Positions 8,619-19,454 of a stretch of 25,736 nt of DNA are shown in pieces. The notes below the pieces were generated by a model. The model worked only from the letters and a program-made list of their open reading frames with translations, was not told the origin of the DNA and made no database searches. The position numbers and the translations under genes are program-made. The stretch's first letter is position 1, and each line of letters starts with the position of its first letter. The DNA comes from Paraglomus occultum (Eukaryota > Glomeromycota > Glomeromycetes > Paraglomerales > Paraglomeraceae). Where the stretch lies: contig CAJVPJ010000411.1 of assembly GCA_910592205.1 (NCBI GenBank), positions 1 to 25,736 of the forward strand, in the 5' to 3' direction.

Positions 8619-11475
8619 TCATGAATCAGCGGAAGTAACTGCGCATTGTTCAGGATTAATACGGTTGTTACCAGCCCAAGCGGGAAATTGAATTGACTAT
8701 GAAGCAGATTAATAGTTAATGAGTACATGCGCGTGACATGGCCTGAGAAATCACGAGATCGTACACTCACCGTAAAGAATCCGTTTGTAAACAAGAACAC
8801 AAACAACACGCACATTTGCGTTCCAGAATCCAATGCCGCATTTACTACGTAATTGTACTTTCTCCACAGTTGATGCCTGTATCTGTATATCAGGAATTGC
8901 GTTGTAAATCCGACAACCAACGCAGACACTACATAGTTCTTGGGTAATTGCGAAGTCAATGCTGCACCGAGGCATATCAAAGGTATATTGACCGATCTCC
9001 AAGGAAAACTTGACTTGGGAAATTTGCGATTCAACAGATAGAACGGCACCGGTAACAGAAATCCGACGACCCAACACCACAGTAACGAACGGTACGGCGA
9101 CGTCGCACCGAATATCCTTCGTGGCCCAACAGCGCCCCAAATCACCGATGCGGTATAAAAGTATCCAGCATACAACGATGCCCAAGGATGTGTGTTGGTG
9201 CGTAACTCGTTTGCGTGCGTGTTTATCACGAACGTCATGACCGAGTACATGACAAATGCAGAAAGAATGGTACCGTACACTTGAGCAAAAAGAATGACGC
9301 GTGGGGGGATTTTCATGTACTGGCCGAGTTTGAACGATGTGGTTAGCATCAAACACTGTTGTAACGCCCAGTAAGAGTATACTTTGAATAAGTAAGTGGC
9401 GACCGGTTGACCGGAAAACATGTAACCCCCGAGCACTTCGGACAAGATATTTGTCCCAATCTGCTGATTTGCTGTGGCCTCAATTATACCGACTGGTAGT
9501 ATAGTAATGAGAGATAGAACAACTGCCAAAATTATGCCCCAGAATGGTAACCCGGTAGACCAAAATATGACAAACACTATAGCCATCGTCAGCGAAATCA
9601 GAAAGATTGCGGCATACCATAGGACGGGCACCTTTTTGTAGGCTTTCATTAACCGCACATGAACGCAAGCATCTTGTTCTAGTGTTACTTGATTCCTTGC
9701 CCAGGTGTTAGATTCCGTGCTCCTGACCGTTGACGTATCCAAAATATCTTCATTGTCCTTGGTTTCCTTCTCTATTATATTTTGTTTGGTAAATTTGCTT
9801 GCTATGCTCTTAATCTTTCGACAGATATCGGTACCGTGCCACAAAAACATATGGGTGAAACACGAGGTGATTGCGAGGAATCCACATGCAAATGTGAGTG
9901 CAAAGAACGGGCTCATGTATACCTCCGAGTAGCTGTTGAGAAGAGTGGAATTGACTTTGTCTGTGGCTTTGTTGAGGATTCGGGAGAGATTGTATACGGC
10001 ACCGGATGAGTCGTATTCGCTTATGGAGGTTATGTCATAGGTTTGCGCGTTCCAGAGATTGGAGTAGTACACTATTGGCATCACGATCCAGAGAAAGATC
10101 AGGGAACCGCCGAAAAAGTTGGCCTGGGCCCACTGTAGAAAACGGAATCATTTAATTACTAAGGAGGGTGTAGGGAAGGGGCACGAATTGGATGAGGGGG
10201 ATCAGCCAAGTACTTACCCAAGGAGTAGCCATTAACGAAAATTTGCTTAAGCTGTTCCAATCAAAGGTAACATCTAAAATCCCCAATCCTTGAAGTCCAC
10301 TTCCCAGAGCCACAAGCTTTGGATCTGTGTTGTTGAAATAACATAGTACTGCTACACTAATCAGGATGGGAGCGATAAAGTTAGGGAACAATTCCCACAC
10401 AAATATAGCAGCGAAAACAGTCCAAAAGAGCTGCATTCTGGATAGGCTACGAACGAAATTGTATTTGCGTTCATGCAGTGTATTGAGAAAGGCAACATTG
10501 ACGAGGGTTGATGGCCAGACCATTTGCGGAGTCTCGACCAATAACTTGTAGAATATACCTGCCTTGAAGAGTGAAAGGAATATAAAAAAGGAAAGAGATT
10601 GGGTATAAACATTGTTGCCCGCGGATGTTAATTGGTTTACGGATAATGCATTCTAATAAAATCTTTTACCAATCCAAAGCCCAGGCATTGTGACGACAGT
10701 AAGAATAGTAGATTTCCGCCATGGCCAAAGTCATGTGAGAAAAACAGCCGCTGAGCAGATATGGCGTGAATTGCATATGGATAATAAGTTGCAGCGGAAG
10801 CAGTTACTCCGATCACAGCATGTTCCTTTACATTAAACGGTCTAATATTAATATTAAAAGGTAATCGTGGTGATGGCACAAATCATCAGCATGTATTCGT
10901 TCAATTTTTTTATGGCAGATCAAAAATGAAATTTGGTCCGTTCCCCGTTTCGGGAACTAACTGACGTTTTGACTTCATTTTATATATTAGATCACGATAT
11001 TGTTACACCAACACCAAATTAGGATAAAAGTGTCTTACCCAGGATTTAGCGAAAACTCCTTTCCAAACAGTTTGATCTTCTTGTGAGGTAAATACCTCGC
11101 CATGACAACCCCCAAAGGATAGCTTACAAGTTGAGCGACAAAGACGCTAACTGTCATGGGTATGAATGTGAAATAATAGTATTGTGAAAATGCCGCTCCG
11201 ACTGTCGTGGTTAATGTGCTCAATACCAAGTATCGAAACGTCACACATGGTAATGATTTGTCGTCATTCATCGAGACAGTTGCACGAACGGACTCGATGG
11301 GTGAATTCTCAAGTGCGGGATAACTGCCATAATACTTCGTCACATGATCGTCTGCATTATAGTCATCAGCATTCACATGGCGATCGATTGTCGAAGTCAC
11401 GTACTGTCTGGGATCGTCCCCGTCGGAGGATGGGGTAGAGGAACTTGTGCTAGGCAGTGAATGGGTCGTTGACAT
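8619..11475 (-). CDS. OPT-family oligopeptide transporter, five exons
   Basis: Proton-coupled oligopeptide transporter of the OPT family, expected in the plasma membrane for uptake of small peptides or related compounds. Exons are 11475-11039, 10841-10670, 10562-10218, 10132-8771 and 8696-8619; the CDS is 2394 nt (797 aa), a normal OPT length, and in frame. The family motif NPGPFNVKEH (about residues 144-153) is restored exactly by splicing exons 1 and 2. Other hallmarks are WPSTLV, ATPWWAQ (made by the exon 3/4 junction), KLGQYMKIPPR (about 587-597) and SPYRSLLW (about 663-670). Many hydrophobic segments follow a soluble Ser/Thr/Asp-rich N-terminus. Exon 5 is only 78 bp and supplies the typical FPxWxGN..C tail before the stop at 8621-8619; without it the frame would run into unrelated sequence. 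Introns are 74-197 bp. One acceptor (AAG at 10563) is weaker than the rest. A minus-strand TATAAAG at 11601-11595 may be the TATA box. Substrate unknown. Confidence 0.95.
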
Positions 11476-11594
11476 TACCCAATCTGTTTTTTAAGTGTGC
11501 ATGAAACAATGTTGGTGAAAAGAAAGATATATCGTTTTTTGCACAAAGAAAAAAACCACCTGTACGTTGAAAGGATAACGATGGCGTGAGAAGG

Positions 11595-11601
11595 CTTTAT
11601 A
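11595..11601 (-). promoter_or_regulatory. Possible TATA box of the OPT gene
   Basis: TATAAAG on the minus strand, about 120 bp upstream of ATG 11475. The placement suits a core promoter; the match is short and could be chance. Confidence 0.3.
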
Positions 11602-11790
11602 ACAAAAAATGAGAGCCACACACATTGAGAGAGATACAAACAACGTTCATTTTTTAACATTGCATTTTATCTCATCACTGTCCCGTGTAGTTGTATAAAC
11701 GTACCAGAGATAAGGAGTAATAATAACAACCAATTCAGACGATAAAGGGTTTTGCCCCAGACAAAGCAACCTTTTATCTATGATAAAGTT

Positions 11791-11802
11791 GGGGGGGGGG
11801 GG
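11791..11802 (+). repeat. G12 homopolymer
   Basis: Twelve consecutive G in otherwise AT-rich sequence, about 315 bp upstream of the OPT start codon. Homopolymers of this length are unstable and are also frequent sites of length error in assemblies. Confidence 0.9.
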
Positions 11803-13246
11803 TAAGAGAAAGAGGAGACCAGTTGGGGTAAAATGATTTTCTAATGTGAATTGGAAACCTTGATTGGTTATGTAGATGCTGCTATATACCAATAAGGGCG
11901 GAGTTGAATTATACGCTGTGACCTAAATGAGGGGATATGGCGGGGGACGACGAGAGAGCGAGAGGGAAAAGGTCTTTTTAACAGCGAATGTTCCAGTAAC
12001 AATACGATACTATATTATATAAATTATTTTCAGTGTACAGATCATGTACATTGTACCACTGACTGTTTGTGTAATGGGAACCCTGTTACTTATACTTCTT
12101 GTATTATATATATGGAACAGTCGGTGTAAGGAAGTTTAAATAGAATTATAGACAGTTAGAAATGGATAAATTGCGTCTACAAATTCATTGTGGAGCACAA
12201 CAAAATATCGAGTCTAGGCCCACAATAGTTGTTTTGACGTTTACCGTTACTGATTACTAATAGACATGTTTCAATACTTGTACGCATGACCAACCATCTT
12301 GTCAAATTAATTTCTTTTCTTTTCTTTTCTTCCATACCACAACGTTGTAATCGTGGACACATTTCATATTCGGATTAGATCGTCACCGTATTACATTCAT
12401 TACCGATATTGTGAGTTGGCCCAATCCCGTTAGTTTTCCTTGGCATACTGGTTCATTGTCCTCGCACACGCCAATTTAATTCATTCGAGAACAATACTAA
12501 GGTAAAAGATTGTTAAAAGCAGTCTAGCTCTTTGATGTCATTCATGTTGACGCACTTTACACACTTCAACAGACAGTGGGGATGGGAAGCAAACATTGAT
12601 GTATTGAGGTTACGTTTCGACATGCACATGAAATAGATTTTGTGTTTACCATACGATCAGCGCATGGTGACACCATGTATAGGCAAACTATTGCTACAAG
12701 TAATCGAAAGTCATATGGAAATTGTATAGTTACTAGGCGACAGAACAACCTAATTATCACGAACCGCATGCATATTATTGAATAAGTTTCCTTTTCGTAA
12801 CTTTCACATTTGGAACACAGCAACAAATTAATTTATTAGCAATTAAACTAAAAGACCAATGCAAATAGAAATGTACGATTAAAACAAAGCTCTCAACCGT
12901 TTTGCTTCTTATCACGATTATGGGAAGTACGCCAGTAAAAGCAGATGGATAGTTACTTTAAATGCTCATGGTGTAAAACAGCGGTTAACATTGCATTGTC
13001 TTTATTTATTGTTATCTTCAAACGTCTTGTTATTTCTGTGCACAAAGTGTAATCAACAAAGCAAAATAATTTACTTTTGCCATTGCTCCTCAACTCATTT
13101 GAAATAAATCAACAGCATTCATTTGATAGTAAACTGATAAGAAACCCGCTCTCAATTATAAGCTTGTATTTCAGGAATATATTCTCACATCTTTATCGAG
13201 ACATAACTATATTATCTTAATAATACTACGTATTACATATTGAAAT

Positions 13247-13437
13247 CGAGCTATCGAGAAACAATAGGATTTATCGTAGCGATTTCCTTTGACGTTATGA
13301 GACGTATTCGCTTTCGGATATTAAATAACACAGATTATTTAGACAGAGATAAAACTAAAAGTAAATTAAACCCCTAAGTAAAGGGTTTATGCCAAACAGA
13401 TAAAGAACAAAAATCGTTATTACTGTTGCTTGTTAAA
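13247..13437 (+). repeat. Old dispersed repeat, copy 1
   Basis: Shares a long diverged match with 18865-19025 in the same orientation. The best-conserved stretch is around 13284-13320, where ACGTTATGAGACGTATT matches ACGTTGTGAGATGTATT of copy 2. A second block near 13405-13437 (AACAAAAATCGTTATT, GTTGCTTGTT) also has its counterpart. It is not obviously coding and no element type was recognised. Confidence 0.6.
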
Positions 13438-13984
13438 GGCTACTCTTTGCCGACAAATTTCATACTTGGTTTTTTTCTTTCAATGATCATACTAGTTTGA
13501 TTTCACAATTAATTTGTTTTCTGCCGATTCTTCGTTTTAAATCTCTTAACCTGAGACATATTGATTATTATTTCTATGTCCTTATTCTGTTCCAAACAAT
13601 TTCTTGTTGTTTCGAAACGCAAAATATCATCAAATACGATCATCAAAATATCACGTGGTCTGGACAATTTGTTTAAATTACAAGAACGTCTTTAAATTAT
13701 CAAATGCAATAGCAAAATTATCGATGATGTAATAAGGTGTAAACATTTTCTTTAAATTACGAAAACGGTCTTCTCTATCGTCGAATGAAATACCGAATGA
13801 TCGGCAAGTAGTGTTTGGATATAAAATATCGCTGCGGATAGTGACAATTTTCAGGGTGGAGAGGTTATCCGACCTACAGCTTAACATGTGTCGTCTGACT
13901 TATCGACAAACTTTCATATTAAAAAAAGTGGTTGAGATGTTTTTTCTGACCTAAGCCAAATCCGACTTATCGAATATTCCTTGT
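13438..13984. other. AT-rich intergenic sequence
   Basis: No supported gene. A 69-codon minus-strand ORF (13678-13887) has no recognisable motif and lies just downstream of the ankyrin-like relic on the same strand, so it may be the degraded continuation of that relic, but nothing in it proves this. Confidence 0.35.
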
Positions 13985-14140
13985 TGAAAATTTCTTTTTA
14001 GATTAGCCAAAACATACACAACGGCGTGTCTCAAGTCAAATGCAGATTCTTTGCCGTTAATGATAGCATATTGTAAAGGGGTACAAGAGACATATTGATT
14101 GATAAGTCTATGATTTCTACGTTATTAGAATTGGATCATT
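13985..14140 (-). pseudogene. Possible ankyrin-repeat relic
   Basis: On the minus strand the reading TPLQYAIINGKES followed by a hydrophobic helix (VVYVLANLK) resembles an ankyrin unit (TPLHxAxxxG...VxxLL). Upstream, in another frame, NNVEIIDLS resembles the end of the preceding unit (GANVxxxD). The frame changes between the two, and stops bound the region. This suggests a decayed fragment of an ankyrin-repeat gene. The match is a single weak repeat, so the call is tentative. Confidence 0.3.
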
Positions 14141-14653
14141 GAATTCTCTATGCAAGTTGTTGTAATTGCTGATATTTTTAAACTGCTTACGTCAATACTC
14201 AAGTTGATGCAATTTGTTGTGTCAATTGCACCGTCGCGTCCAAATTTTGAGTTAGTAACCATGTATGACAATCTGTATACTTCATCGATTACAAAACTAA
14301 GTTGTTATGCGTAAGTATAAGTTCAGAAGTTTCATATCACTGTTTATTTTCGCAGAACCTCTGGTTACATAATCCCATTCAAGCATAGCTATTAGTTGTT
14401 TTATTAAGTATAAGTGTATAAAATTAAAATCGCGTAGTCAATAGGGCAAATATTAAGCAGTTGCAGAATTAATATTATTTATGCTACGCACTGTTACTAA
14501 TTCTCTGTATATTTTATATCAGTATATGTATTATACATACAAAACATCATATTAATGAAATAAAATTGTTTGCTAAAAGATATTACAACTACAAGCATCC
14601 AACCTCCTGCAAATGTATTAACAGTACCAACTTGGTTGATCAATCATTGCATT
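14141..14653. other. AT-rich intergenic sequence
   Basis: No supported feature; stops are frequent in all frames and no repeat was recognised. Confidence 0.4.
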
Positions 14654-14929
14654 ATGACAAAGTGGTGTAAAGCCTGCTTTACAAACTTGACATGTAGGCA
14701 AGAGTCATTTTCTTGCTCATTTTTGTCTGGCTCTACAACTTATTGGGTAACAGTTAACAAAGTTGGCAATAGTGTTATATGTACTCTTAAAAATAGATGT
14801 ATGGATAACTTGCCCATCTTGATTGATCCAAAATATCAACATCATTATAATTGTATTGTTACCACATTTAAGAGCTGTAATAATAATCTTTCCACCAATC
14901 CAACTCCAAAGGTAATTATGAACAAGTAA
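14654..14929 (+). CDS. Cys-rich small ORF, hypothetical
   Basis: From the first in-frame ATG (14654) the frame encodes about 91 aa with eight cysteines (for example WCKACF, LTCRQ, SCSF, VICTL, NRCMD, YNCIV, KSCNNN); the open frame extends upstream to 14570 without an ATG. The Cys density and lack of low-complexity sequence are unusual for a random frame here. No signal peptide, zinc-binding pattern or family was recognised. It might be an exon of a larger gene (a GTAATT donor-like site follows an AAAG at about 14911), a relic, or chance. Confidence 0.22.
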   Translation: MTKWCKACFTNLTCRQESFSCSFLSGSTTYWVTVNKVGNSVICTLKNRCMDNLPILIDPKYQHHYNCIVTTFKSCNNNLSTNPTPKVIMNK

Positions 14930-15569
14930 ATGCTCACCCTAAAACTGCATGCACCTCCTATGCCAAGTGTAGCCTCAGCAAATACACAATAAATCAGAAT
15001 AAAGTCCATATTTTAAGTGTAAATTGCTTTTCTGTGAACCAAAAAATTTTATATATGATGTGTGTGCTTGGACATCCACATCCTAACCCACCTCCAAGTA
15101 CATGTTCATTTTTTGCTCTCCAAGAAGCAAGAGGTGCTGTACTGAGTTAATATCGTAAGTAAAGAAATGTCACTTATAGCTTAGCATTCAGTTTTAATTG
15201 CACTGTTGCTGTAGTAAGGGTAGTGATAACTGAGCCAACTGAGACAGAGCCCTGTTGGCCATACGGTTCTATAAACAACTTAATAAACTGGCTTGTGTAC
15301 AAAATCAGCTGATATAAAATAACCAATTCCGAAACCGAATTAAAAAAACCGTCGAGAAGCCAGTTCCACCCTACCAATTGAAAAGTTTTTGCATAATATA
15401 TAGAATTTACATCTTTTTGTCTGATCAATACATACGAATTTGCCTTTTTGACCCTCACCGTTATTACGGAGCAAATCCAACCAATCAAATTATCAAAAAT
15501 TGTTTACGTTACACGTGATAATAATTTGAAATCTCTCGCACTGCCGCCAAAATTTTGGTAAACAAAGAA
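14930..15569. other. Upstream region of the first BTB-TLDc gene
   Basis: No supported gene. From about 15350 the sequence is similar to the region upstream of the third BTB-TLDc gene (from about 24375), for example CTACCAATT followed by GCATAATAT, and a shared GTTACACGTGATAA close to both start codons. The duplication therefore includes promoter DNA. A 104-codon minus-strand ORF (15174-15488) has no recognisable motif and is probably fortuitous. Confidence 0.5.
15512..15517. promoter_or_regulatory. CACGTG (E-box-like) upstream of BTB-TLDc gene 1
   Basis: A palindromic CACGTG hexamer about 55 bp upstream of ATG 15570, inside a 14-base block kept in the duplicate copy at 24621-24626. CACGTG is the core site of fungal bHLH regulators. 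Conservation may only reflect recent duplication. Confidence 0.3.
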
Positions 15570-17179
15570 ATGAGTAACGTAATTGAATTACTTTCCGGTG
15601 TTTCATCGGATTATGAAAAGCTTTACGAGAGCGGAAAATATACCGATATCTCAATTCATGTCGGCCAAGAACCAAGCAGCAAGATATTTGTTGCTCATTC
15701 CTTGGTTCTATGTACAAGAAGCGCATATTTTGAAGACAAACTAACCGGTGCCGCTACCGAAATTCAACAAACTGCTGTGGTGTTCGAAGACATGGCACCT
15801 GATATTTTTGAAATTTTGCTTAGGTAAATTTGACATGTGAAGCTTCATACGTTTTGTAACGGCTCGCAAGTTGCTTTTGGTTGTAGCGAACACAATACAG
15901 TATTATTATTGTTAGTATTAGTGGTTTATACAATGTATACTACGTCTTGATTAATGCTCATAACTGCATTTGTAGATTTATTTATACCGGAAAAATGTCT
16001 TCTCAATCTTGTGAGAATATATCTTGGGTTGTTCTTCTGCAAGAAGCTAATAAGCTTGGATTAAGCTCCTTCTGTACTGCGATTGGATCTTATTTGATCG
16101 AACAACATGAGGAATGGATAAAACAGAACATCCTCACAGTTTATAACTATGCATCGTCCACTGACTCGCTGCAGAGACTTGAAGACTATTGCAACCAGCT
16201 TATGTTATTGTTTCCAGAGATTATCCTCAAGTCCAGTAATATGGTAGATTTATCAAAAGAGGCCTTTATTAGCCTCCTCAAGAATGACGAGCTTAATATG
16301 GATGAAGTTGATGTTTGGATGTCAGTTATACAATGGGCCATTCACCAAATTCCTGGACTGTCAGGCAATCCGACCGAGTGGTCGCATAATGATGTTATTG
16401 TCATCAAAAACATAATAGCAGATTGTGTGCCTCATATACGATTTTTTAATATTTCATCTGAACAACTCAGTGAAAGGGTTATTCCGTACGATGAAGTATT
16501 ACCGAGAGAGTTACGATCTGATCTACTTTGTTATAATCTGCAAAATAGCTACAAGCCGAAGACGCAAATGTTACCGTACAGAAAAGGACGACTACCCGAA
16601 GTCGATTCAGTTATTATTAGCAAGCAACAGGCATCATGGATTCTGCGGAAAGTCTTAGAATCATCACAAATAGGCAAACGTGAAACTAATAGCCAAATTG
16701 TTACTCATAAACTGACGTTACTTTATCGAGAAAGCAGGGATGTTGATGTGACAGATAAAGTGAAAAGGTTTTGGCAAATGTGTGCAGATAAAGGACCAAC
16801 AATTGTTGTAGGAAGAGTACAAGGTACAGAAGAAATACTTGGTGGATATAACCCGTTATCATGGAGTACTGATCTTAAGGGATATTTTTCAACCAGAGAA
16901 AGTTTTATTTTTTCGCTGGATAAGAATGACGTCGAGAAGAGCATAATAAGTTTTGTTAAAAATGAGGAGTATGCTATTTATAATTCCCAAAACCATTTGC
17001 CCAATTTTGGTGGGGGTGCCTTAATATTTGGTTATTGGTCAAGTGGAAGTTTTACTCCATATGCTTATGTTAATCCTCTTTCGAGGTATTTATATTATCA
17101 AGTTCCAATCAAATCTACTAGTGAGAGGTTTACATGGATTGATTGGGAAGTTTTTTCTGTTGATAAGTTTGCTATTTAG
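15570..17179 (+). CDS. BTB-BACK-TLDc domain protein, copy 1
   Basis: Two exons, 15570-15823 and 15976-17179, with a phase-2 intron of 152 bp (GTAAAT...TGTAG); predicted 485 aa, intact. The start is the ATG at 15570, matching the start of both relatives. Residues about 20-92 are a BTB/POZ domain (YTDISIHVG, FVAHSLVLCTRSAYFEDKL, FIYTGK), a dimerisation and adaptor fold. About 130-230 is a BACK region (WIKQNILTVYNYAS, LLKNDELNMDEVDVWMSVIQW). About 300-485 is a TLDc domain (LLYRESRD, GGYNPLSW, ESFIFSL, WEVF at the end). BTB-BACK proteins often recruit substrates to cullin-3 ligases, and TLDc domains occur in oxidative-stress and V-ATPase regulators; the role here is unknown. The gene is nearly identical to the partial gene at the right edge. 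AATAAA at 17326-17331 may be the polyadenylation signal. Confidence 0.95.
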
Positions 17180-18313
17180 TCATTTGATAACTAGGGAGTT
17201 TATGCAAACTGTGGTTTGTGCGCGTGATTATATAAAATCGCGACGAATTTAACTCCCCCCAATACTAGTTTAGGTTGTCCAGATATCATGTAAATCTCGT
17301 CTTGATTTTTGGTAACATTTATGGAAATAAAAATATTAACTCTTTGTTGTGTTATGTGTTGGCATTGATTATTACAATTGTCAATTACAATATCATTATC
17401 CTTGTCTATTACTATGATATGAGACATGTTACTGATGTGTGTTCAACTACATTATACATGGAAGAAATATGTTTGTAATTGTATTGAGAGTATTAGTTTG
17501 AACTAGCTGAGGTTTTTGTGAGGGGGCTCGCCCCCTCCTGTTGATATCAGGGGAAGAATTTGATCATGAAAGTTATTGTATTTGTGGGCCGATTGTGATA
17601 AATATAGAAGTCTGAGGTTATTATTATGGAATTGCTTTTGTAAAGCATACATTGTGTATCAATTGCTTTGCGGTTAAGTCATTTACCATACACTAACAAA
17701 TTTGTGTATTCAAAAGCTTGCTAATCAATTAATAATATATTTATTTACATGTCAATATATTCGTTCGGTAAGTACAGTGTGCGCCCGTCTGCTTAAGCAA
17801 ACTGTATTGTACTATATAATTGTTATCATTGAAACCTGCTTGTTTGTTTGATCTTTATATGTATTCACGTATTCTTATCCATCCAACTAGCATTGTTTCT
17901 TGCCGAATAAAAAAATGAAACGAACATTGCCCTTCTCAACGATCACCCTTCCGAAATGTCGTCTCATAACAAGAATTAGCAACACACGAGTGAGTATCAT
18001 GCCCTGCTGTACACAATGGATTGACTCGACTCAAACGTTAACGATATAAAAACTCATTCGCTATGCAACAGGTATCGACGTTTAGATGTCGAAATGCATA
18101 TCATGATGATAAATCCATTCCGTAAAATGATTACATGGAGATTTCCAACATTAATCGTGGGGAAAGATGCAAGCGCGTGCTAAGTCCTGTCACGTCATCG
18201 TTGTCAGTCATCATTATCTCAGACACTGCCCTCCATGAAAAGAAAAATAACGTTACGGCTGTGCGCATGCCATTTCCGAAAATTGTCTTTTGGTGGCATG
18301 CTTTTCACTAAAC
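17180..18313. other. Intergenic region with a GC-rich hairpin
   Basis: 3' flank of the first BTB-TLDc gene, with AATAAA at 17326 and the hairpin at 17520-17537. The rest is AT-rich with no credible ORF or RNA gene. Confidence 0.5.
17520..17537. repeat. GC-rich perfect hairpin
   Basis: GAGGGGGC and GCCCCCTC form a perfect 8-bp stem around a 2-base loop in very AT-rich DNA. It lies about 340 bp after the stop of the first BTB-TLDc gene. A weaker inverted repeat (CCTG...CAGG) follows directly. Function unknown; it might be a transposon end or a structured transcript end. Confidence 0.7.
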
Positions 18314-18830
18314 CTATATAAACATTTGAGCCCACTCGTTCTGTAAGGCAATTTCTAACGCTCTAATATTTTTTGGATGTTTCGAACGATTTCGAATACG
18401 ACGTTCCAATTCTGACCACAAATGCTCAATTGGATCAAGTCAGGCGATTGACTTGGCCAATCGGGCCGTGTGAACGGTTGTTTCTCAAGTATTTTTATGC
18501 AGTAGTAGGATAATCTATCCATTTGCCTTTTATTTTAACAAGTGGACCCAATCCCTTACCTGAAAAGCAACCCCATACCATTAACCCACCACCACCATGT
18601 TTTACTGAAGGAATAAAGTTTTCGATATTAAAGCGTGTTCCAGGAGTTCTCCAAATACGCCCTGGTCCATCTGTTTTAAATATAGTAAACCGACTTTCAT
18701 CGCTCCAAATAACGTTTGCCCATTTTCTGACTTTTGCCAACATTTGGAAATAAGAATACTATTGATTCATTTTTTGTAACACTGCATCACTCCATCTTTC
18801 ATTTTCCTTGTATTGTGGCAAACGTTAATC
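18314..18830 (-). pseudogene. Tc1/mariner-like transposase relic, internally deleted
   Basis: Fragments of a Tc1-type DDE transposase in order on the minus strand. First comes a broken stretch with an in-frame stop (ERWSDAV). Then an 82-codon frame (18743-18495) contains VIWSDESRFTIF (first catalytic Asp) and KHGGGGLMVWGCFSG. Then WPSQSPDL, with a one-base shift, leads into PIEHLWSELERRI and an end at 18316-18314. The segment that should carry the second catalytic Asp (the DNDPKHT-type motif) is missing, so roughly 60 codons have been lost. Inactive and non-autonomous; the ends of the element were not identified. Confidence 0.85.
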
Positions 18831-18864
18831 TCTTTATTAATGATGCAAGTCATAAGAAATTATA

Positions 18865-19025
18865 CGAGTTACCGAGAGACCAATAAAGTTTACCTTAGCT
18901 TTCTTTAACGTTGTGAGATGTATTTGCTTTCAGATTATCCAATAATTAGATTTATTTGGGTAGTCCTAATAAGCATTATATAGAACGAAAAACATTATTG
19001 CTATTGCTATTGTTATTGCTTGTTT
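18865..19025 (+). repeat. Old dispersed repeat, copy 2
   Basis: Diverged partner of 13247-13437. Shared phrases include CGAG-T-CCGAGA, ACGTTGTGAGATGTATTTGC and the ATT/GCT-rich tail (GTTATTGCTTGTT). It begins about 35 bp past the upstream end of the Tc1 relic, which raises the possibility that it is transposon flank or end sequence. Confidence 0.6.
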
Positions 19026-19407
19026 AAATTAGAACGAATTAATTACAAGTCGAATAGTTTTTTTTATGAATTGTAAACGCTCGCAGCAAGACAGGGGACG
19101 CGTAGAAACTTCTTTGTAAAGTAAACGTAATTTTTTTTTCAATTCATTGGAAGGACGTCAATATTGTGTTGTCGAACCATCATAACCTGGGTAATTGGCA
19201 TCTCAGACAGAGAAGACAAAGAAAATTGGAGCGATTGGCATTATTGATAGATAGCGATTCGAGGACAATTTGCGACTATCAAGGGTGAATATATCAATGG
19301 CTTGAGAGTTTGTTGACTATTTTTTTACTAAGGGTAATAGTAAACGAGAAAGGGCTGACGACGAGTTTATTTGATTGTACAGTAGTAGTCGGGTTGATCA
19401 ATAAATG

Positions 19408-19454
19408 AATGCTAATCATGATTTGGTGGGCCCTTTATTAAATGCTAATCATGA
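19408..19454 (+). repeat. Short direct repeat of 14 bases
   Basis: AATGCTAATCATGA occurs at 19408-19421 and again at 19441-19454, with 19 bases between. It could be a footprint of replication slippage or of an excised element; nothing else marks it. Confidence 0.7.

Larger units (their letters stand above)
11476..13246. other. Gene-poor AT-rich region
   Basis: No credible gene was found. Contents noted: a run of 12 G at 11791-11802, a TTTCT pentanucleotide repeat of about four units at roughly 12311-12332, and scattered short ORFs that look random. The first few hundred bases probably include the OPT promoter and leader. Confidence 0.5.

Noticed and set aside
8751-9356. 201-codon minus-strand ORF inside the OPT gene
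   Set aside because: Shadow frame of the transporter's fourth exon, where the transporter frame has clear family motifs.
12306-12332. TTTCT tandem repeat
   Set aside because: Only about four imperfect units; an ordinary simple repeat without further interest.
15174-15488. 104-codon minus-strand ORF upstream of the first BTB-TLDc gene
   Set aside because: No motif and it is not kept in the matching region of the duplicate copy near 24375-24640, so it is unlikely to be coding.
18495-18753. Plus-strand ORF at 18523-18753 as a gene
   Set aside because: It is the antisense shadow of the Tc1-like transposase relic on the minus strand.
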